NCBI GenBank assembly: GCA_012861695.1
Contig: JAAOOA010000153.1
Location: 430,001-494,000 of the forward strand
Origin: Trematomus loennbergii
Lineage: Eukaryota; Chordata; Actinopteri; Perciformes; Nototheniidae
Direction: 5' to 3'
Length of the DNA: 64,000 nt
Part shown: positions 24,214 through 37,643 of the stretch, piece by piece
How positions within the stretch are numbered: position 1 is the stretch's first letter
How the letters are laid out: every line of letters starts with the position of its first letter
Notes under the pieces: generated by a model
Told to the model about the DNA's origin: nothing
What the model saw: only the letters and a program-made list of their open reading frames with translations
Database searches by the model: none
Translations under genes and position numbers: made by a program

Positions 24214-27151
24214 TCACTGGGACAGGAAGTCCATCGCGGTGTCTCTCTCCTCCACGAGCTCAGCCGCCGTGGCGTCCATCTTGGCGCGGGAGAAGGCGTT
24301 GATGGGGAGTCCGCCCACCATCTTCCAGGTCTTATTCTGTAAGGGAAAAAGAAGGAATGGTCAGACGTCAAGCTATTTTATTTTGTCCATTTTGATAGGC
24401 TTTAAATGTAGCCATCATCATATGTGACCCGCTCTATCGAAATCAGTCGGAAGTGGCAACGGCTCATTTCATAATAAACGTGGATTTGCGTAAAAAAATA
24501 GTTTTTCGGGGTTCGGGTGTTTTGTTTGATTTTAAATAAACAAAGTCTTGGCTTTCAGAATATGAAACTTATTTTGCCAAATTCAGATGATAAATACAAC
24601 TTTGAAGCTTGTAACGGCATAATTACAAGCGGAGAACGGAGTACTTGACGTCACAGCAGGCATAACAACAGCCGGTGTTTCTCGTGAGTGTTTTCCCCGG
24701 GACAAACACATTACACACAAACGCAAAATTACACAAACACACACACACTCGCGAGCTTCCCCCAGACCAGTAATCCAAACGAAATATCTTCCCTCCGTTA
24801 CTACTTTGATCATTTGCTCCGCTAATAATCAATCAGATCGATGGATTCCAGAGAAGAGGAAACTTTGAAGGCCTTTTTCTCAATCCTGATATCCTTAGAA
24901 AGCTAGGAATCTCCTCTTTCCAACAGTGTATACAACTCAAAATGTGTCTTCGGGTCAATGCGACTGATTTCGATGGAGCCGGTCACATATTGTTTCTCTC
25001 ACTTCTTCCTCGTAATCTCCCCAAAATATTTCCCATGAATGAACATTTAATGGGAAAAAGTGATCTTTGAACTCTTAGACTCTTCAGCTGCTTGCATATT
25101 CCAGATACATCTGCTACAGGATTAATAACTTGAACACTTCAAATGGCTTTTGTACATTTTCACGTATGGTTTAATTCAATGTGTGCAGGTGGAGATTCCA
25201 GGGCTGAACAATTAATCAAAATGTTTTTAAAATCCCAATTTGGACAATATCCAAATCTTAGGAGACACACTATTGTTATATTTGCAATTGTGTTATTAAG
25301 TATTGTGGTGCTGCAGAGAATTCCCTGCTTACAAATTGAATTCTAGAGAATCTAAATCATGATCATTTCATTACATTTACCAAATGAGAGTGAGAATAAA
25401 GAAGCAACAGTTATAATCTCCATGGACAGACTCACTCACCTTGATCTCGATGGGGAAGGAGTAGATGAGATCCTCTGGGATGCCGTAGGAGTTTCCACCG
25501 GCGTACACACCCATGGAGATGAACTCACCCTGTGAACAGGAAACCAACAAGTCAACAACAAAAAACACGTCCAACAACAAATATATCATAAGTATCAGGT
25601 ACTGTGGTGCCTGTTGTTCAAAACCACATAAAAACAACAAAGGAAATCTGAATTTGGTACATCTGAGTAAATGTTTGAATGATCATATCTTCGAATGTTG
25701 CAATGTTCTGTTATTTTGCAATTTAAGAATAATGCAATATAGTTATTTCACCCAAAAATGATCAGCCTGGTTTTTAGCGAGTACTTTTTATGTCCCGTCA
25801 TACTCCAAATCCACCGCAACACTCTCACAATTCACAGAATACATGTCATTGTTTGGCATGAAATAAAATTACCATCTTTATTTAAAATAATACAATAAAA
25901 AAAGACCATCTGTGATCAAAATATGTTGTTATATGTCTGGGAGGGAGGGTTGGTTTTTATTTCTGTTTGTCTGTATTATTGGTATTATTTTTAGCTTACA
26001 TATGTATTCTGTATATTTTGTAAGTAATTGCTGTTGTCTAATTTTAATTTTTCTTATGTAGAAACATGTTGTATTAATCTCAATAAAAATGTGATCGTGA
26101 AATTAGCGTATAGTAAAAAGTGAGAACGCCGTGAAGAAAGACCACATGGTGTAAGACATGTCAGAAATGGTCAAATCTGTCTCTGTGCTTGACTCACGTC
26201 CTTGGTGCCGAACCAGATGTCCCTCATGTGGTCGCAGATGGCCTTGGCGGCGGACATGGCGCTGGACAGTTTACGGGCTTTGATGACGGCGGCGCCGCGC
26301 AGCTGCACCGTCTGAAGGAGGAGGAGAGATTCAAAGGTTTTATGGTCGTATGCACACAGTGTAGAAACGGCAATGACATCCTTCTGACCCGAGCTCCTCC
26401 AACAATGCAACATATATAATAAAATACATATACAAATTGTGCAAGAAGTCTATATACATGTCAATAGGATATGATATATACAAGAACAGAATATTAAATT
26501 AAATATTGTACATTAAGACGAAATTAAATACGGTTTATTGCGGTGATAACTATTTAGATAAATAAGTAGATTGCAAGATGACAAACAGATGATTGTTTAT
26601 CGGGGCACTTCACAGAGCTCAGGTGTTAGCAGTATGGCCAGTAGGATGGAGGAGGGAAGGTTAGGGAAGAGGACAGAAACTACAAAACCTGAACCTGTAA
26701 TATCTAGAATAAAAACGTTTTTGTGGTCAAATGAAGGCAGACATTACACTAAGAATGGAAGAAGTGAAGCTGTTCTTCCTGGGGCTAAGCAACATATATA
26801 GATATAGAGATATCATTTGGATAATGTAACATCATTAGTGTTGCCTTCTCCTGGTTTTAAAGGCTTGATTGCACTGAAGTGATGCCATTTGGCTTATTTA
26901 ACAGAGTAGGCATAATAGAAGACATAATAATGTGTAGGAATATATAAAACATTTTATAATAATGTGTGACTCACGGAGATGAAGTCTCCTCGGAGCCAGG
27001 CCTCGTCCTTCACGGCGTCGTAGGCGTCCTTCTCTACTCCCTTGACGGTGACCTTGGCGTGGTGCACGTCGGGGTACTGAGAGGACGAGTGGTTCCCCCA
27101 GATGATCACGTTCTTCACTTTGTCCGCAGAAACACCGCAGCGCATCGCCAC
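24214..27151 (-). pseudogene. mdh1: mdh1 3' fragment, copy B (4 exons)
   Basis: Exons 26975-27151, 26198-26311, 25440-25529 and 24214-24336 match those of copy A in length, phase and splice sites, and the encoded protein is the same. Introns differ mainly by small indels, for example around 26095 and 26620. The preceding NPANTNC exon is missing: after the long intron comes a hAT/BED fragment and a (TG)n tract that ends at what would be that exon's splice donor. It is therefore a partial duplicate cut at the exon edge. Confidence 0.9.
24421..24989. mobile_element. MITE in mdh1 last intron, copy B
   Basis: Same TGTGACC / GGTCACA-ended element as 10721-11287; here the right end reads GGAGCCGGTCACATA. 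Confidence 0.7.
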
Positions 27152-27840
27152 CTGCAGGACAGGGACAGACACTACATCAGTTATTCTGTTAAGCATACAG
27201 TGATTGCCAACAATAACTTTTAATCGTCACTTGGTGATCATAAATGGAACAAAATATTGATGTAAATAAACAGTAATTTTTCCTCTATTTAAAAACACGG
27301 TAAAGCTCCTTTTTATAGATATATTTGACTGTTTTGGAAAATTCCTATTTTCTGTTTGATTCTTGACTTTTGCATAATTTGTTTATGTTCTTCCATCTAC
27401 CATGTTTATTGTACCAAAATATAATAATTTCTTAAATGTACAAAAAACCTAATAAACAAATGTCTGATACTTTTTTATAAAACTTTATTTAACTTCTCCC
27501 TTCTCATATTTTCCATTTGTTACAGTTTTGTATTCATATAATTCAGCATGTACAGATATTCAATCAGGAATGAGATGGAGGATTGACCAATACCAAGTTA
27601 TATTGATTTGAACAAATACAAAAAAATCCATACTGAATTCAATTTTCCAACATTACACTTTACAGTTTTAAAAATGTTAGAACAAACTGTTTTGCTTGAA
27701 AACTGGCCTTTGATAAACATGTTGCATTTGCCTTTGGATAAGTCTGTTTTCCCTTCTCAAAGAGCAGCTGGAGGGCAACATGTTAGCTTAAGGGTTAATG
27801 TTAGCTAGGGTAAGGTTAAGGTTATGTTTGTGTGTGTGTG

Positions 27841-28300
27841 TAGGCCTGTCGCGATAATCAATAAATGGACTTATCGTACGATAAATAAAAATGGACTCGA
27901 TAACTTATCTGAGCTCGATAAATTGCCGTTTACATGCTTGTTTGTTTACATACGGATGTGACCAGCATTTTAGCCCGGCGCGCTGTGAGGGGCGGGGCTT
28001 CCACACAGCCAGGTCAGGACACTCCGTGTGCAGCAGTGTAGCAGCCAAATGAATAATATAGAGACAAGCAGGAGACAACGTGGGACTTACTCGAGGGGAA
28101 TTTGAAGTTAAATGGAAGTGGTTGCAAAACCTAATACCACATCTCCGGTGTTGGAATATTTTGGATTCAAGCCAAATCAACGAGGCGAACCTACGGACTT
28201 GAATGAGCCGTTATGTCGCATTTGTTTTAAAAAGGTAGCAACAAAAGCTAGCAATACGACCAACCTTAAACTGCACCTGTGTGTGTCTAATTAACTTTAG
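27841..28300 (+). mobile_element. hAT transposon 5' fragment with BED zinc finger (unit B)
   Basis: Begins TAGGCCTGTCGCGATAATC, typical of fish hAT ends, then an AT-rich/CpG leader and a frame from ATG 28112 to TAA 28294 (60 codons). Residues about 30-55 look like a BED zinc finger (LCRICFKKV, then TTNLKLHL), the DNA-binding start of hAT transposases and ZBED proteins. The frame ends LCVSN without a catalytic domain, so it is a truncated first exon. In unit C the same frame is cut earlier, at LKLHL, by the TG tract. Confidence 0.65.
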
Positions 28301-28395
28301 AAGTAAGTCAGCTAACATGTTAAATAAAGAGGCAAGCACCAGGTAAACAAAATACAATATGTCCGCAACCATGGTATAAATAATAATCAGCATTA

Positions 28396-28398
<3 letters not shown>

Positions 28399-28462
<64 letters not shown>

Positions 28463-28494
28463 GTGTGTGTGTGTGCGTGCGTGTGCGCGTGTGT
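28399..28494. repeat. (TG)n microsatellite at B/C junction
   Basis: Ends GCGTGCGTGTGCGCGTGTGTAC, the same end as the tract abutting the mdh1 exon at 45992. Confidence 0.95.
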
Positions 28495-28669
28495 ACTTTT
28501 ACTGTGTATTTGTATCAAATACTTGCTCTTAGGTTTCTGACTGAAACATGCTCTTGTGAACTCATTAAATGTTCAGTGTCAGGGGTTCAATGAGGTTTGC
28601 GTCGGGCCGAACCACGCCCCTTAGCTGTGATATACTGAGCATATACCACAGCCTGTCGTGAGCTATTGC

Positions 28670-29641
28670 TTAAAGGAAACCTATCATGCTATATTTAAAT
28701 GATATATTGTAGGGCCATACCTATATAAGGTATATTTATACGTTTCTGTTTTCAAAATACCAAACAGATCATGCATTTTAGCCATGCCTCATTTCGCTCT
28801 ATGTGCTGTTTGCTGTCTACGGGTCTGATTCTGCTGACCACGCCCCCTGCAGGAGAGGGGAGACGTGCTCTGATCAGCTGCTGGGCTGTCAGAAGAGGGG
28901 GAGAAAAAGAGATCTCCGTCCTCCGTGTTTTATTATATAGAGTCGTTATTCATTTGTTTTAAAGCTCAATAAATAACAAAGAAGACCTTTGACCGGCACT
29001 TTTCTAATTTTGTCCGGAAGATTTCTTTAACGGACATCTTGACCGGCAAAAGAAACTGAAACTGAAACTCTGCCGCACGGTCCCCTCGTTCCTTGGAAGA
29101 GGCGGAGAGGTGGGTGTTTGTCATCTGCTGGTGGACTAACCGGAGAGAATTACAGTGCTTGCCTCGACGGGGAGGGATTGCATTGAATTAAAGCAGCGGG
29201 AGCAAACGCTTGCCTCGGGGAGGGAGAAAAAAAGCCACAGCGGAGAATAAACAGAAGGTAACCATGGTTACCATATGCGCGGGAAGTCTTCTTTGCTGCT
29301 TTGTGGCAGACTACAGCGCCACTTACAGGCCTGGCATATGTACTACAGCGTCTCCAGCGCTTTCGAGCGGCAATGGCCGGCCGTGGCCCAACCCCACATT
29401 CCCCTGATAGGTGGAGAGTTGGCCCATAGCCGTAGCGCCACCGTCCTGACGTCAGGACAGTGTTCAAATCTGGATCAGTTTTTTATCAGATCCGTTGCAG
29501 CCCCTTTTTAGAGATTTGGGTATGGAGGAAATAGAGAGGGTTGTGTTTTCTGACACTTGGTGAGTTCCCTGGAACACCGGGGACACATATTCATGTATAA
29601 AAGACGTACAAAAGTGCATTTTGCATGATAGGTCCCTTTAA
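28670..29641. mobile_element. TTAA inverted-repeat element, unit C (empty-site copy)
   Basis: Ends TTAAAGGAAACCTATCATGC and GCATGATAGGTCCCTTTAA. Keeps about 185 bp (29050-29240) that D has lost, and lacks D's nested MITE: here the text runs GACACTTGGTGAG without a break. Confidence 0.65.
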
Positions 29642-30025
29642 ATAGCGTCCTTCGGATATTTGAGGACAAAACTGTGTTCATATTTTTATGATGAGAGAAC
29701 ATCAATCATTTTTGCTTAAACCCCCTAAGAATTGTTTAAGTAATACACTTAGTCAGGTTGGCTATGAGCAAAATACAGGATAGATAAAAAGTACACAACA
29801 GTCCAACTCCTACACACTGCATTATTGGGTTTAGTTTACAGACATTTTGATGATGGGTTATTGGTCATTGTCAAAGAAACTCACGATAACAACACATTTC
29901 ATACAGAAACATGTGGAGTTGTTCAGAGCTCAAACTCACTTCCCTGATACTCTTATAGCTTGGTTGAATGGTGGATGTGAGGTGTTTCAGATATAAACGT
30001 TGTTATCTTTGGGAAGCATTCAGAG
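29642..30025. other. ugp2 intron-side sequence, unit C
   Basis: No gene seen; matches 54588-54979 in D. Confidence 0.5.
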
Positions 30026-30116
30026 CCGAGCAGCGCCTCCAGCTCGCGGTGCATCGAGTCCTCGTGCTGCGCCCTCAGCTTCTCCTGAAACTCCGTCATC
30101 ACTCCTCCGGTCAGGT
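30026..30116 (-). pseudogene. ugp2: ugp2 exon 2, truncated (unit C)
   Basis: UDP-glucose pyrophosphorylase makes UDP-glucose from glucose-1-phosphate and UTP. This exon has an AG acceptor and encodes TGGVMTEFQEKLRAQHEDSM followed by HRELEALLG. About 34 bp present in unit D are missing at the 3' end, removing the last residues (ANKAEA) and the GTGAGA donor. It cannot splice normally to a following exon. Confidence 0.8.
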
Positions 30117-31596
30117 CTGAAACACACAGGTAAGATTTAATTTGACATTAGAGGCAAAAACCCTGAGAAGAATTCTGCGTCTGAAGTCATGCAAAAACGG
30201 CTAAGAGACAAACATGTTTCCACTTTAAAGTGCATTTTGCATGATAGGTCCCCTTTAAGTAAGACAGTATTTAATAATAATAAGAATAATAATGGGTTCC
30301 ATTTATAAAGCACTTCATATTTGATTTCAAATCCCGAAGTGCTACAAGCAGTGAGCATGAACAGTATAAATAAATATTACACAACACGGTAGAATTAATA
30401 AAAAGCAATAAAAAAAACCCCCAAACAATAGAATAAAATAAAAATAAAAGGGTGGTAAGAAGGTCTAGGCAAAGGCTCTTTTGAAGAGATGGGTTTTGAG
30501 GCCTTTTTTAAAAGCCTGACAGCAACTTCAAATGATGACTTTGTTGGCTTTAAATGAAGAGATTCCAGGCAGTGCTGTCCAGTTCAAACACACACTGTGT
30601 TTCGTATTAACTGACAGGAAAACAGACACAATATTGGTACAAATATCACGGCAGAAAATTGGTGTTTACTTATTGAACAGGTGACCTTGAACAGCTTCAA
30701 ATCAGTTAAAGTAAATAGTGCAGTCCAGGTTTTGTTTACTTTGTCTGCAGTAAAAGCATTTTATTTTCTACAAACTTAAAGGTGTACGTGTTCCTCTCTT
30801 TACATTTACTCCCAATAAACGTTAGCGATATCTTCCGTACTTATTAGTTTATTAGATTCATTTTAAGCATTTGACTAAAAGTGCGATACACAATCACAGT
30901 TCCACTAAAATACAACAATTTAAAATAATACATCTAATACTTAATGAAGGTTTTTGAAAGTGTAGGTGATGTGAACTTAAACACACAATGATTCCATATA
31001 GATTAAATGTTTGTTATTATATTAAATCACATTTTAAAACCAATAAAGCTGCCATTTGGAAAGTTGACCTCAGTGTGTGTCTGACATCAAATCAAGGACT
31101 ATGTCCTTCGTATTTAGAGGACAATACGTTTTTCAATCCTTTATGATGAATTTTACAAGCATTTGGGTCTTTAACCCCTTAAGTGTTGTTAACGTAACAC
31201 ATGAAGTTACACTGGCTCGGAGAAAACCAGAACGTTAGTTATTGAAGGACAAAAGTGTAATCTCACACACTAAACAGTCCCATCCCAACAGCCTGCAAAT
31301 CAACTCACCCTCTACAGTTAGAGACATTTGACCAGAGTCTTTTTAAAAGCAGACACAGTAAAGAAGATCTGAGGAAAGGAAGCAGCGGGAACGTTTCGGA
31401 GCAGATTCACTCAGAGTCCATGAGTTTGATAGAAAGTGAAGAATGGTCCCAAAGAGAAAGCGGCTGCCAGAGAACAACAGACGTCCTCCTCTTCCTCAGC
31501 CCAGAGGAAAAGCTCTCAGATCTGAAGCCCCGACCCCCGACTAAACACAAGGCCTGCCCACACACACACATACCAATCAAAACAGACAACAGACAA

Positions 31597-31629
<33 letters not shown>

Positions 31630-31667
31630 GGTGTGTGTGTGGTGTGTGTGTGTGTGTGTGTGTGTGC
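31597..31667. repeat. (TG)n microsatellite, unit C
   Basis: Equivalent of 857-921, with CG and GG interruptions. Confidence 0.95.
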
Positions 31668-32217
31668 AGTCGACCCCCAGTTACACTCCTGTGGGCTTTA
31701 AATATAGGCGATTTGAAAACAATGAGAGCTGATGGTCAATCAAGACTATTCAACATCTGAGCTTGCCCTCGGCAATTATACATTTCTGAACATATATATA
31801 TATATGTGTTTTTTCTTTCTTAATATAAGGTATTTAAAAAAGAATAGTTTTTATATCAGCTCCAAAACTCAGAAATCATATTGTTAATACAAGTAATTGA
31901 AGTGTCACCATTAAAGAACATTTGACTTTTGTTGACAAATGTTGACTATCCACTGCGTGTATTGTCCACAGTATGGATGTATTACATGTCTAATATGTAA
32001 TATGTAATGTACAACGCTTTGAGCCCTAGGAGAAGCGCTAAAATAAATGCAATTAAATTAATTATCTTAGTAAAATAAGCTTCCCTAAAATCCCCTCCAA
32101 AGAAATACTAAATACTAAAACACGTATTCTTAGTAAAATATATTTGTGTTAAGTTTACCTAACTTTAACAAACTCATAAAAACATATTTTGATTTTTACA
32201 CATGCTGTTCTGCTCTA

Positions 32218-32220
<3 letters not shown>

Positions 32221-32265
<45 letters not shown>
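32221..32265. repeat. (TG)n microsatellite, unit C
   Basis: Short allele of the tract at 1474 (A) and 57145 (D). Confidence 0.95.
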
Positions 32266-32267
<2 letters not shown>

Positions 32268-33120
32268 CTTTGTTATCAGTAAAAATTGTTGAGACGCTTC
32301 TTTTGAAACATCTTAAAATGTGCCTTGAAACTCAGAAAGTGAATTTTCACATGAAGATAACAGCAGCTCGTGAATTATACACAATATTTCTTCCACTTCT
32401 CCGATCAACGTATCACTAGTCTAGCATTTGACAACAAGAAAGTTAATTTTGTATTTATTATTGCAAAATATCTCAAACATAAAATTATTTCCACAAACTA
32501 TTCCTGTATTTCCTGCATGTCTTAGGGCTAAAAAGTCCAATATTTGTTAATTCTCACTAACCATCTGTGTATTTATATTTATTAATGAAAGAAATGTGAG
32601 ATTTTTTCTGTTTTTATAGATTTTTTCCACAGTTTTTGTCATCTGTGCACTTACATATTGCTGTATGTGTTGTTGATGTCAATAAGTAAGGTTGTAATGG
32701 TGACCTCTTACCCTGACATTTAAACCAGGTGTGTAAAAGGTCACTCAATACTTATTTTGTGTCTTTTAAAATGTTTAAAGTCTATAAGTGTAAATATAAT
32801 GCTGTTTTAGTGTATCAACAAAAAAAATGAGCAAGAGTTGAGTTAACTGTCTTTTATTTCACTTTAAAATTATCACATGTAGACTGTATAAGGAAGATAT
32901 AATGTACTTCTCTAAATAAACATGAATGTTACTTTAATACATATTTTGACATTGTCACTTTACCCTTAAACTTTTACTTGATGGTGTATTACCTATTTAC
33001 ATCCATACAAATATGTATTTATAACTTCTTTATTCTGCATTAACATTTAATACATTACTTTGTATTCACTTTGCAACCACTGCAGTCTACAAAGGTGGTA
33101 TATACGCGTGTACACGCACG

Positions 33121-33228
<108 letters not shown>

Positions 33229-33345
33229 CAGAAGCAGATGCATGCCACAGCAGCAGTTCACATAATGTTTTAAAAGCTGTGAATGTTAATTGGATTTCCC
33301 TTAAAGCTGCAGACCACACCTGTTTCTGACATACTTTTCTTGCAG

Positions 33346-33501
33346 CAACTGGTCTGTCTCAAAGATATTAACGTTACCCACCTGTCAAAGTACCGGGAAA
33401 TCCTCAAAAACAAAGCCGAGGAACACACGGACAACCTCGGCCAGAGACACACTATCTCCCAGAGTACTGCTCAGACCCGGAGGACTCGGTTTTACAGATA
33501 A
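33346..33501 (+). CDS. Candidate terminal exon, unknown protein (unit C)
   Basis: Intact 51-codon form of the exon described at 2649, after a TTTTCTTGCAG acceptor. Same alternative reading: minus-strand 5' untranslated exon of ugp2, whose exon 2 lies at 30026-30116. Confidence 0.3.
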   Translation, partial: QLVCLKDINVTHLSKYREILKNKAEEHTDNLGQRHTISQSTAQTRRTRFYR

Positions 33502-33574
33502 AAGGTGAAATTAAAAGGTTAAAAGTCAGTGTTTATCTTCCTGCTGCCGTTAGCTTCTGACAGCCAGCCCAGGA

Positions 33575-33690
33575 CACACACCGCCTGACGCAAGTGACGT
33601 GACACGCGTGAGTATTAAAAACAAGCCAGTTGATTGGTCGAAAAGGGCCGTCAATCAGAGGAACTCCCAAACAAGTCCCGCCTCTCCATG
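33575..33690. promoter_or_regulatory. CpG/CRE/CCAAT promoter-like block, unit C
   Basis: Same motif set as 2878-2995; one CpG is changed (GTGACACGCG). It lies 3.5 kb upstream of ugp2 exon 2 in the minus direction, a plausible first-intron distance. Confidence 0.4.
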
Positions 33691-34318
33691 ATGGTCTATT
33701 TTTACTACAATTAATTAATAATTTCCCTTCAATAAAATGAAGACTTAGTTAAATGTTTTTAAATATATGTTTTAATGTACTATTTCTCATTTTAAAGTCA
33801 GTGTTATTTTGTAAATTTGTTGTTTTTGATTTTAATTGCATCCCATTTTAACTTAATTATTCCACCATTTGTATTAATTTAACTGATTTAACTGTACACT
33901 ACTTTAATAAAACGTATTCGGTTTGCACCTGCTTGCACTGAAGTGTACAGCAATATTAAATAATAATAATATTCCTACATTTTAATTGTCCTTTTTTAAT
34001 TAATATGTTATTGTCATATTGCCAGATAGGGAGAGAATATACATGTTCTGAAAACCCAGACATTAGAGATAGCTTAAAAAATAATCAATCAATAATTAAA
34101 AAAAGGTTTCTATTTATGTGCAGTTTGGATCGATGCTGCCCTCATGTGGCGAAAGCTATTACTGCAGGACCTGGTGGTCTTACAAAAAGGTATGGTAGTA
34201 GAAGAGCAACTGCTCCAGTTTTGAAGTAACCCCTCCGTGTTGAACACCCGTCAATAACATTAAAATAAAAGCTGGAGACTGACATGTCAATCTCTTTAAA
34301 AGGTCACCTATTATGTAT

Positions 34319-34566
34319 TTTCTACATCAACATGTGTCCCCTCTTCTTCATGTCTCTTCTACATCAACATGTGTCCCCTCTTCTTCATGTCTCTTCTACA
34401 TCAACATGTGTCCCCTCTTCTTCATGTCTCTTCTACATCAACATGTGTCCCCTCTTCTTCATGTCTCTTCTACATCAACATGTGTCCCCTCTTCTTCATG
34501 TCTCTTCTACATCAACATGTGTCCCCTCTTCTTCATGTCTCTTCTACATCAACATGTGTCCCCTCT
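34319..34566. repeat. 37-bp minisatellite, about 7 units (unit C, TRIM-side)
   Basis: Very homogeneous units, unlike the D array at the same locus. Confidence 0.95.
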
Positions 34567-35256
34567 GTGGAAAGAGACTCTGAAAGTTTCAGGAACAAAG
34601 ATTCTCTCTCTTTTTGTCCTGATCCATTTATATAAAAACCTGTCTGAAAATGAGCTGATCAGATTTTGTCCACTTTATGATGTCATAACGATGTTTTGTC
34701 TTGTGTCACCATTAGCCAATCAGCAACCAAGGTAACCCCCCCCCCCACACCTTATCCCCTGAATCTCCTCCTAGAGCACCATTGATGTAAATGGAAAATA
34801 ATGAAGACAGAAAGTCTCATCAGGACGTCTGTGTTTCTGTACAGAGACTCTTTATCATCAGCCTGTCGATTCATTCAATTTACTCTATTGTATTTGTCGT
34901 AAACTACTGTAACCAAACATGTTTATAATTTAACAAATATCTGATGTTCAAATGTCACTCTTTATTTCCAGACAAACATTTGATCTATCTTTGCACTTTA
35001 TTTGTAAAAATGTAAATAATATTTCTGGAGCTCTGTAGTAACACTGGACCATAAAACATCTGTATAAAACATATTTTAAATTGTATCATTTCAAATGTTC
35101 TGCTTTTTTGCTGTTTTGATTCCAGACGTGTTTCTGCTTTTACATATTTTAATGTGCACACATCTAGATGTAATGTAGGGAAAGTAATCAACTGAACATC
35201 AGCCATGAGTTTCTCTTAAAGGTCACCCATCATGCTATTTATTTATTATTTATTTT

Positions 35257-35257
<1 letters not shown>

Positions 35258-35347
<90 letters not shown>

Positions 35348-35362
35348 CACACACACACACAC
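35258..35362. repeat. (AC)n microsatellite, unit C
   Basis: Upstream of the TRIM leader; equivalents at 3887 and 60399. Followed by a G-rich homopolymer near 35420. Confidence 0.95.
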
Positions 35363-36237
35363 TTTTTTGTTAGCCCCGGGTCCAGTGGACCAGAACATCC
35401 TGTATGTAATATAAATGTGTAGGGGGGGGGGGGGGTACAGTGGGTGGTCATTGAAAATGTGTTCTGAATGTTCTTCATAGAAAATGAGCCAAGGCTCAAG
35501 TGTGAGTTTGAAAAAACCCGAACACCGTACAAGGGTTAAGTTTAGATTGAACACTGGTCAGATGATCAAACAGAGGAAACAAGTGGGTTAAAAACATGTT
35601 TGAGTCAGAACTTGAAAGTTCATCTTTCCAATATATGCTGGTCATAAAAACAGATGACTGCATTTCTATCAATGATTAACTAGTAAAAGAGATTAGAGGG
35701 ATTGAAAGTGAATGCTGACATTGTTGAAGAGAGCCTCGACACCAGTACACTGTGGGAGATCTCCAACAACACAGTTAGAGGACTGTAAGAGGCAACCGAG
35801 GGGAAGTAAAGGTGAGCTGCTTCTTGAAGAACAAAAACTGTCCACTTCAAACTTTGATATATGAGCTTTTTCCTTTTTATCCTACGTTGTTTTTTTTTAA
35901 ACGTATTAAATCTTGTGTGTTTATCTTCCAACAGATAGGCCTACCTGGACAAAGTCATCGTCCTGAACTGAATACCAAAGTACATTTCCCTCTGAAAGAC
36001 ATCCTGACTCCATCTGGTGGTGAATAAATGACATAGCAGCATTTCCTGATGTTGATAATTCACCCTGTGACGGAGGGCAGAGAAAACGAAAGAGGATTTT
36101 GACATTGTTGAACAGAGCTGAGACGCCATTACAGGGTGTGAGATCTCTGCTGCGAGACACGTTTGGAGTATATTTGGGGAGAAGTGGAGAGACATTGAAG
36201 TTGGTGAGTCCTGCTATTGAAATAACTTTAATATCAA

Positions 36238-37643
36238 ATGGCTGAGAAAACCGCTCTTGTTGAAAGTTTCCTGAGCTGCCATGTGTGTTCAGAGACTTTC
36301 AGAGATCCCGTGTCTCTGGGCTGCAACCACAGCTTCTGTTCGAGCTGCCTGCAAATTCTGGGAACAAAGTAAGAACAAAAACTGTCCCATTTGTAAAAGA
36401 AAATCTCAAAGATCCTGTGAACTTTGCAACTGAAGGAGCTGGCTGACTCCTTTGCTGAGAGACAGAAAGCTGGATCATCTGAGACAGAAAAAGGAGAGAA
36501 GAAGGTGGAGGTGGTGTGTAGTAAACATCCAGAAGAGCCTAGATTGTTCTGTAAGGATGAAGAGAGAGCTGTGTGTCCTGTCTGTGAGTTTTCTCTCCAC
36601 CAGAGTCACAAGGTGGTTCCTGTAGAACAAGCAGTCAGTGAGCTGAAGGACCTGCTGAAATCTGACTTAGAGTCTCTGCAGGACAAGAGGGACAAATACA
36701 AAGGAGTGGAGGAAACATACAAGGAAGTGATTCAAGTGTCCGAGAAGCAGCTGCTGTCCACAGAGAGGCAGATCAGAGCAGAGTTCATCAAGCTCCATCA
36801 GTTCCTGAAAGAGGAAGAGGAGTCCAGACTGGCAGCTCTGAGGGAGGAAGAGGAGCTGAAGGGGAAGACTATCAGCAGAGAGATGAAGAGCATTCAGGAG
36901 CACATCTCCTCTCTGTCACACAGTATCTCTGCTGTTGAAGAAGAGCTGCAGAAACACAACGGCCCTTCCTCAGCAGTTACAAAGCCACTCAGAGCAGAGC
37001 CAGAGTCCAGAGCTCACTGTCAGACCCACAGCTGCTCTCAGGAGCGCTGACAGATGTGGCCAAACACCTGGGCAACCTGTCCTTCAGAGTCTGGGAGAAG
37101 ATGAAGGACCAGGTCCACTTCAGTCCTGTCATTCTGGACCCAAACACTGCACAGCTGTCTCTCTCTGTCTGATGATCTGACCAGTGTGAGAATGGAGAAA
37201 GATCAGCAGCTTCCTGATAATCCAGAGAGATTCACTAAGTATTATGTTCTGGGCTCTGAGGGCTTCAGCTCAGGGAAACACAGCTGGGAGGTGGAGGTGG
37301 GAGATCATCCTGACTGGATATAGGTTTGACTAAAGAGTCAGTTGACAGGAAGGGAGAGATACCAGGTGCCTCACCAAATATGGAATCTGGTGTTTAGCAT
37401 CGCAGTGGAAAATACACTAATGGTGCTGGTAAGACTGTCAGAGTGGAGAAGAATCTCCAGAGGATCAGAGTCCAGCTGGACTATGACAGGGGGGAGGTGT
37501 CCTTCTACGACCCTGAAGACATGACTCCCATCTGCACTCTCACAGACACTTTCACTGAGAAACTCTTCCCATATTTCAGTATTGGAAGCTGGTGATGCTA
37601 AAACTGCTGATATCAAATCTGTCAAAGTGAGATTCCTCTGTGA
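36238..37643 (+). pseudogene. TRIM-family E3 ubiquitin ligase, broken (unit C)
   Basis: From ATG 36238 the first six RING ligands read in frame, then CTGCAAATTCTG lacks two bases found in unit A, and a further rearranged stretch (AAATCTCAAAGATCC) follows near 36400. The frame recovers at LKELADSFAERQ and covers B-box 2 and most of the coiled coil until a lost G near 36960 (AACGGCCC) shifts it, ending at 37050. The PRY/SPRY carries the same boundary break as the other copies. Remnants reach TGA 37641-37643. Confidence 0.85.
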
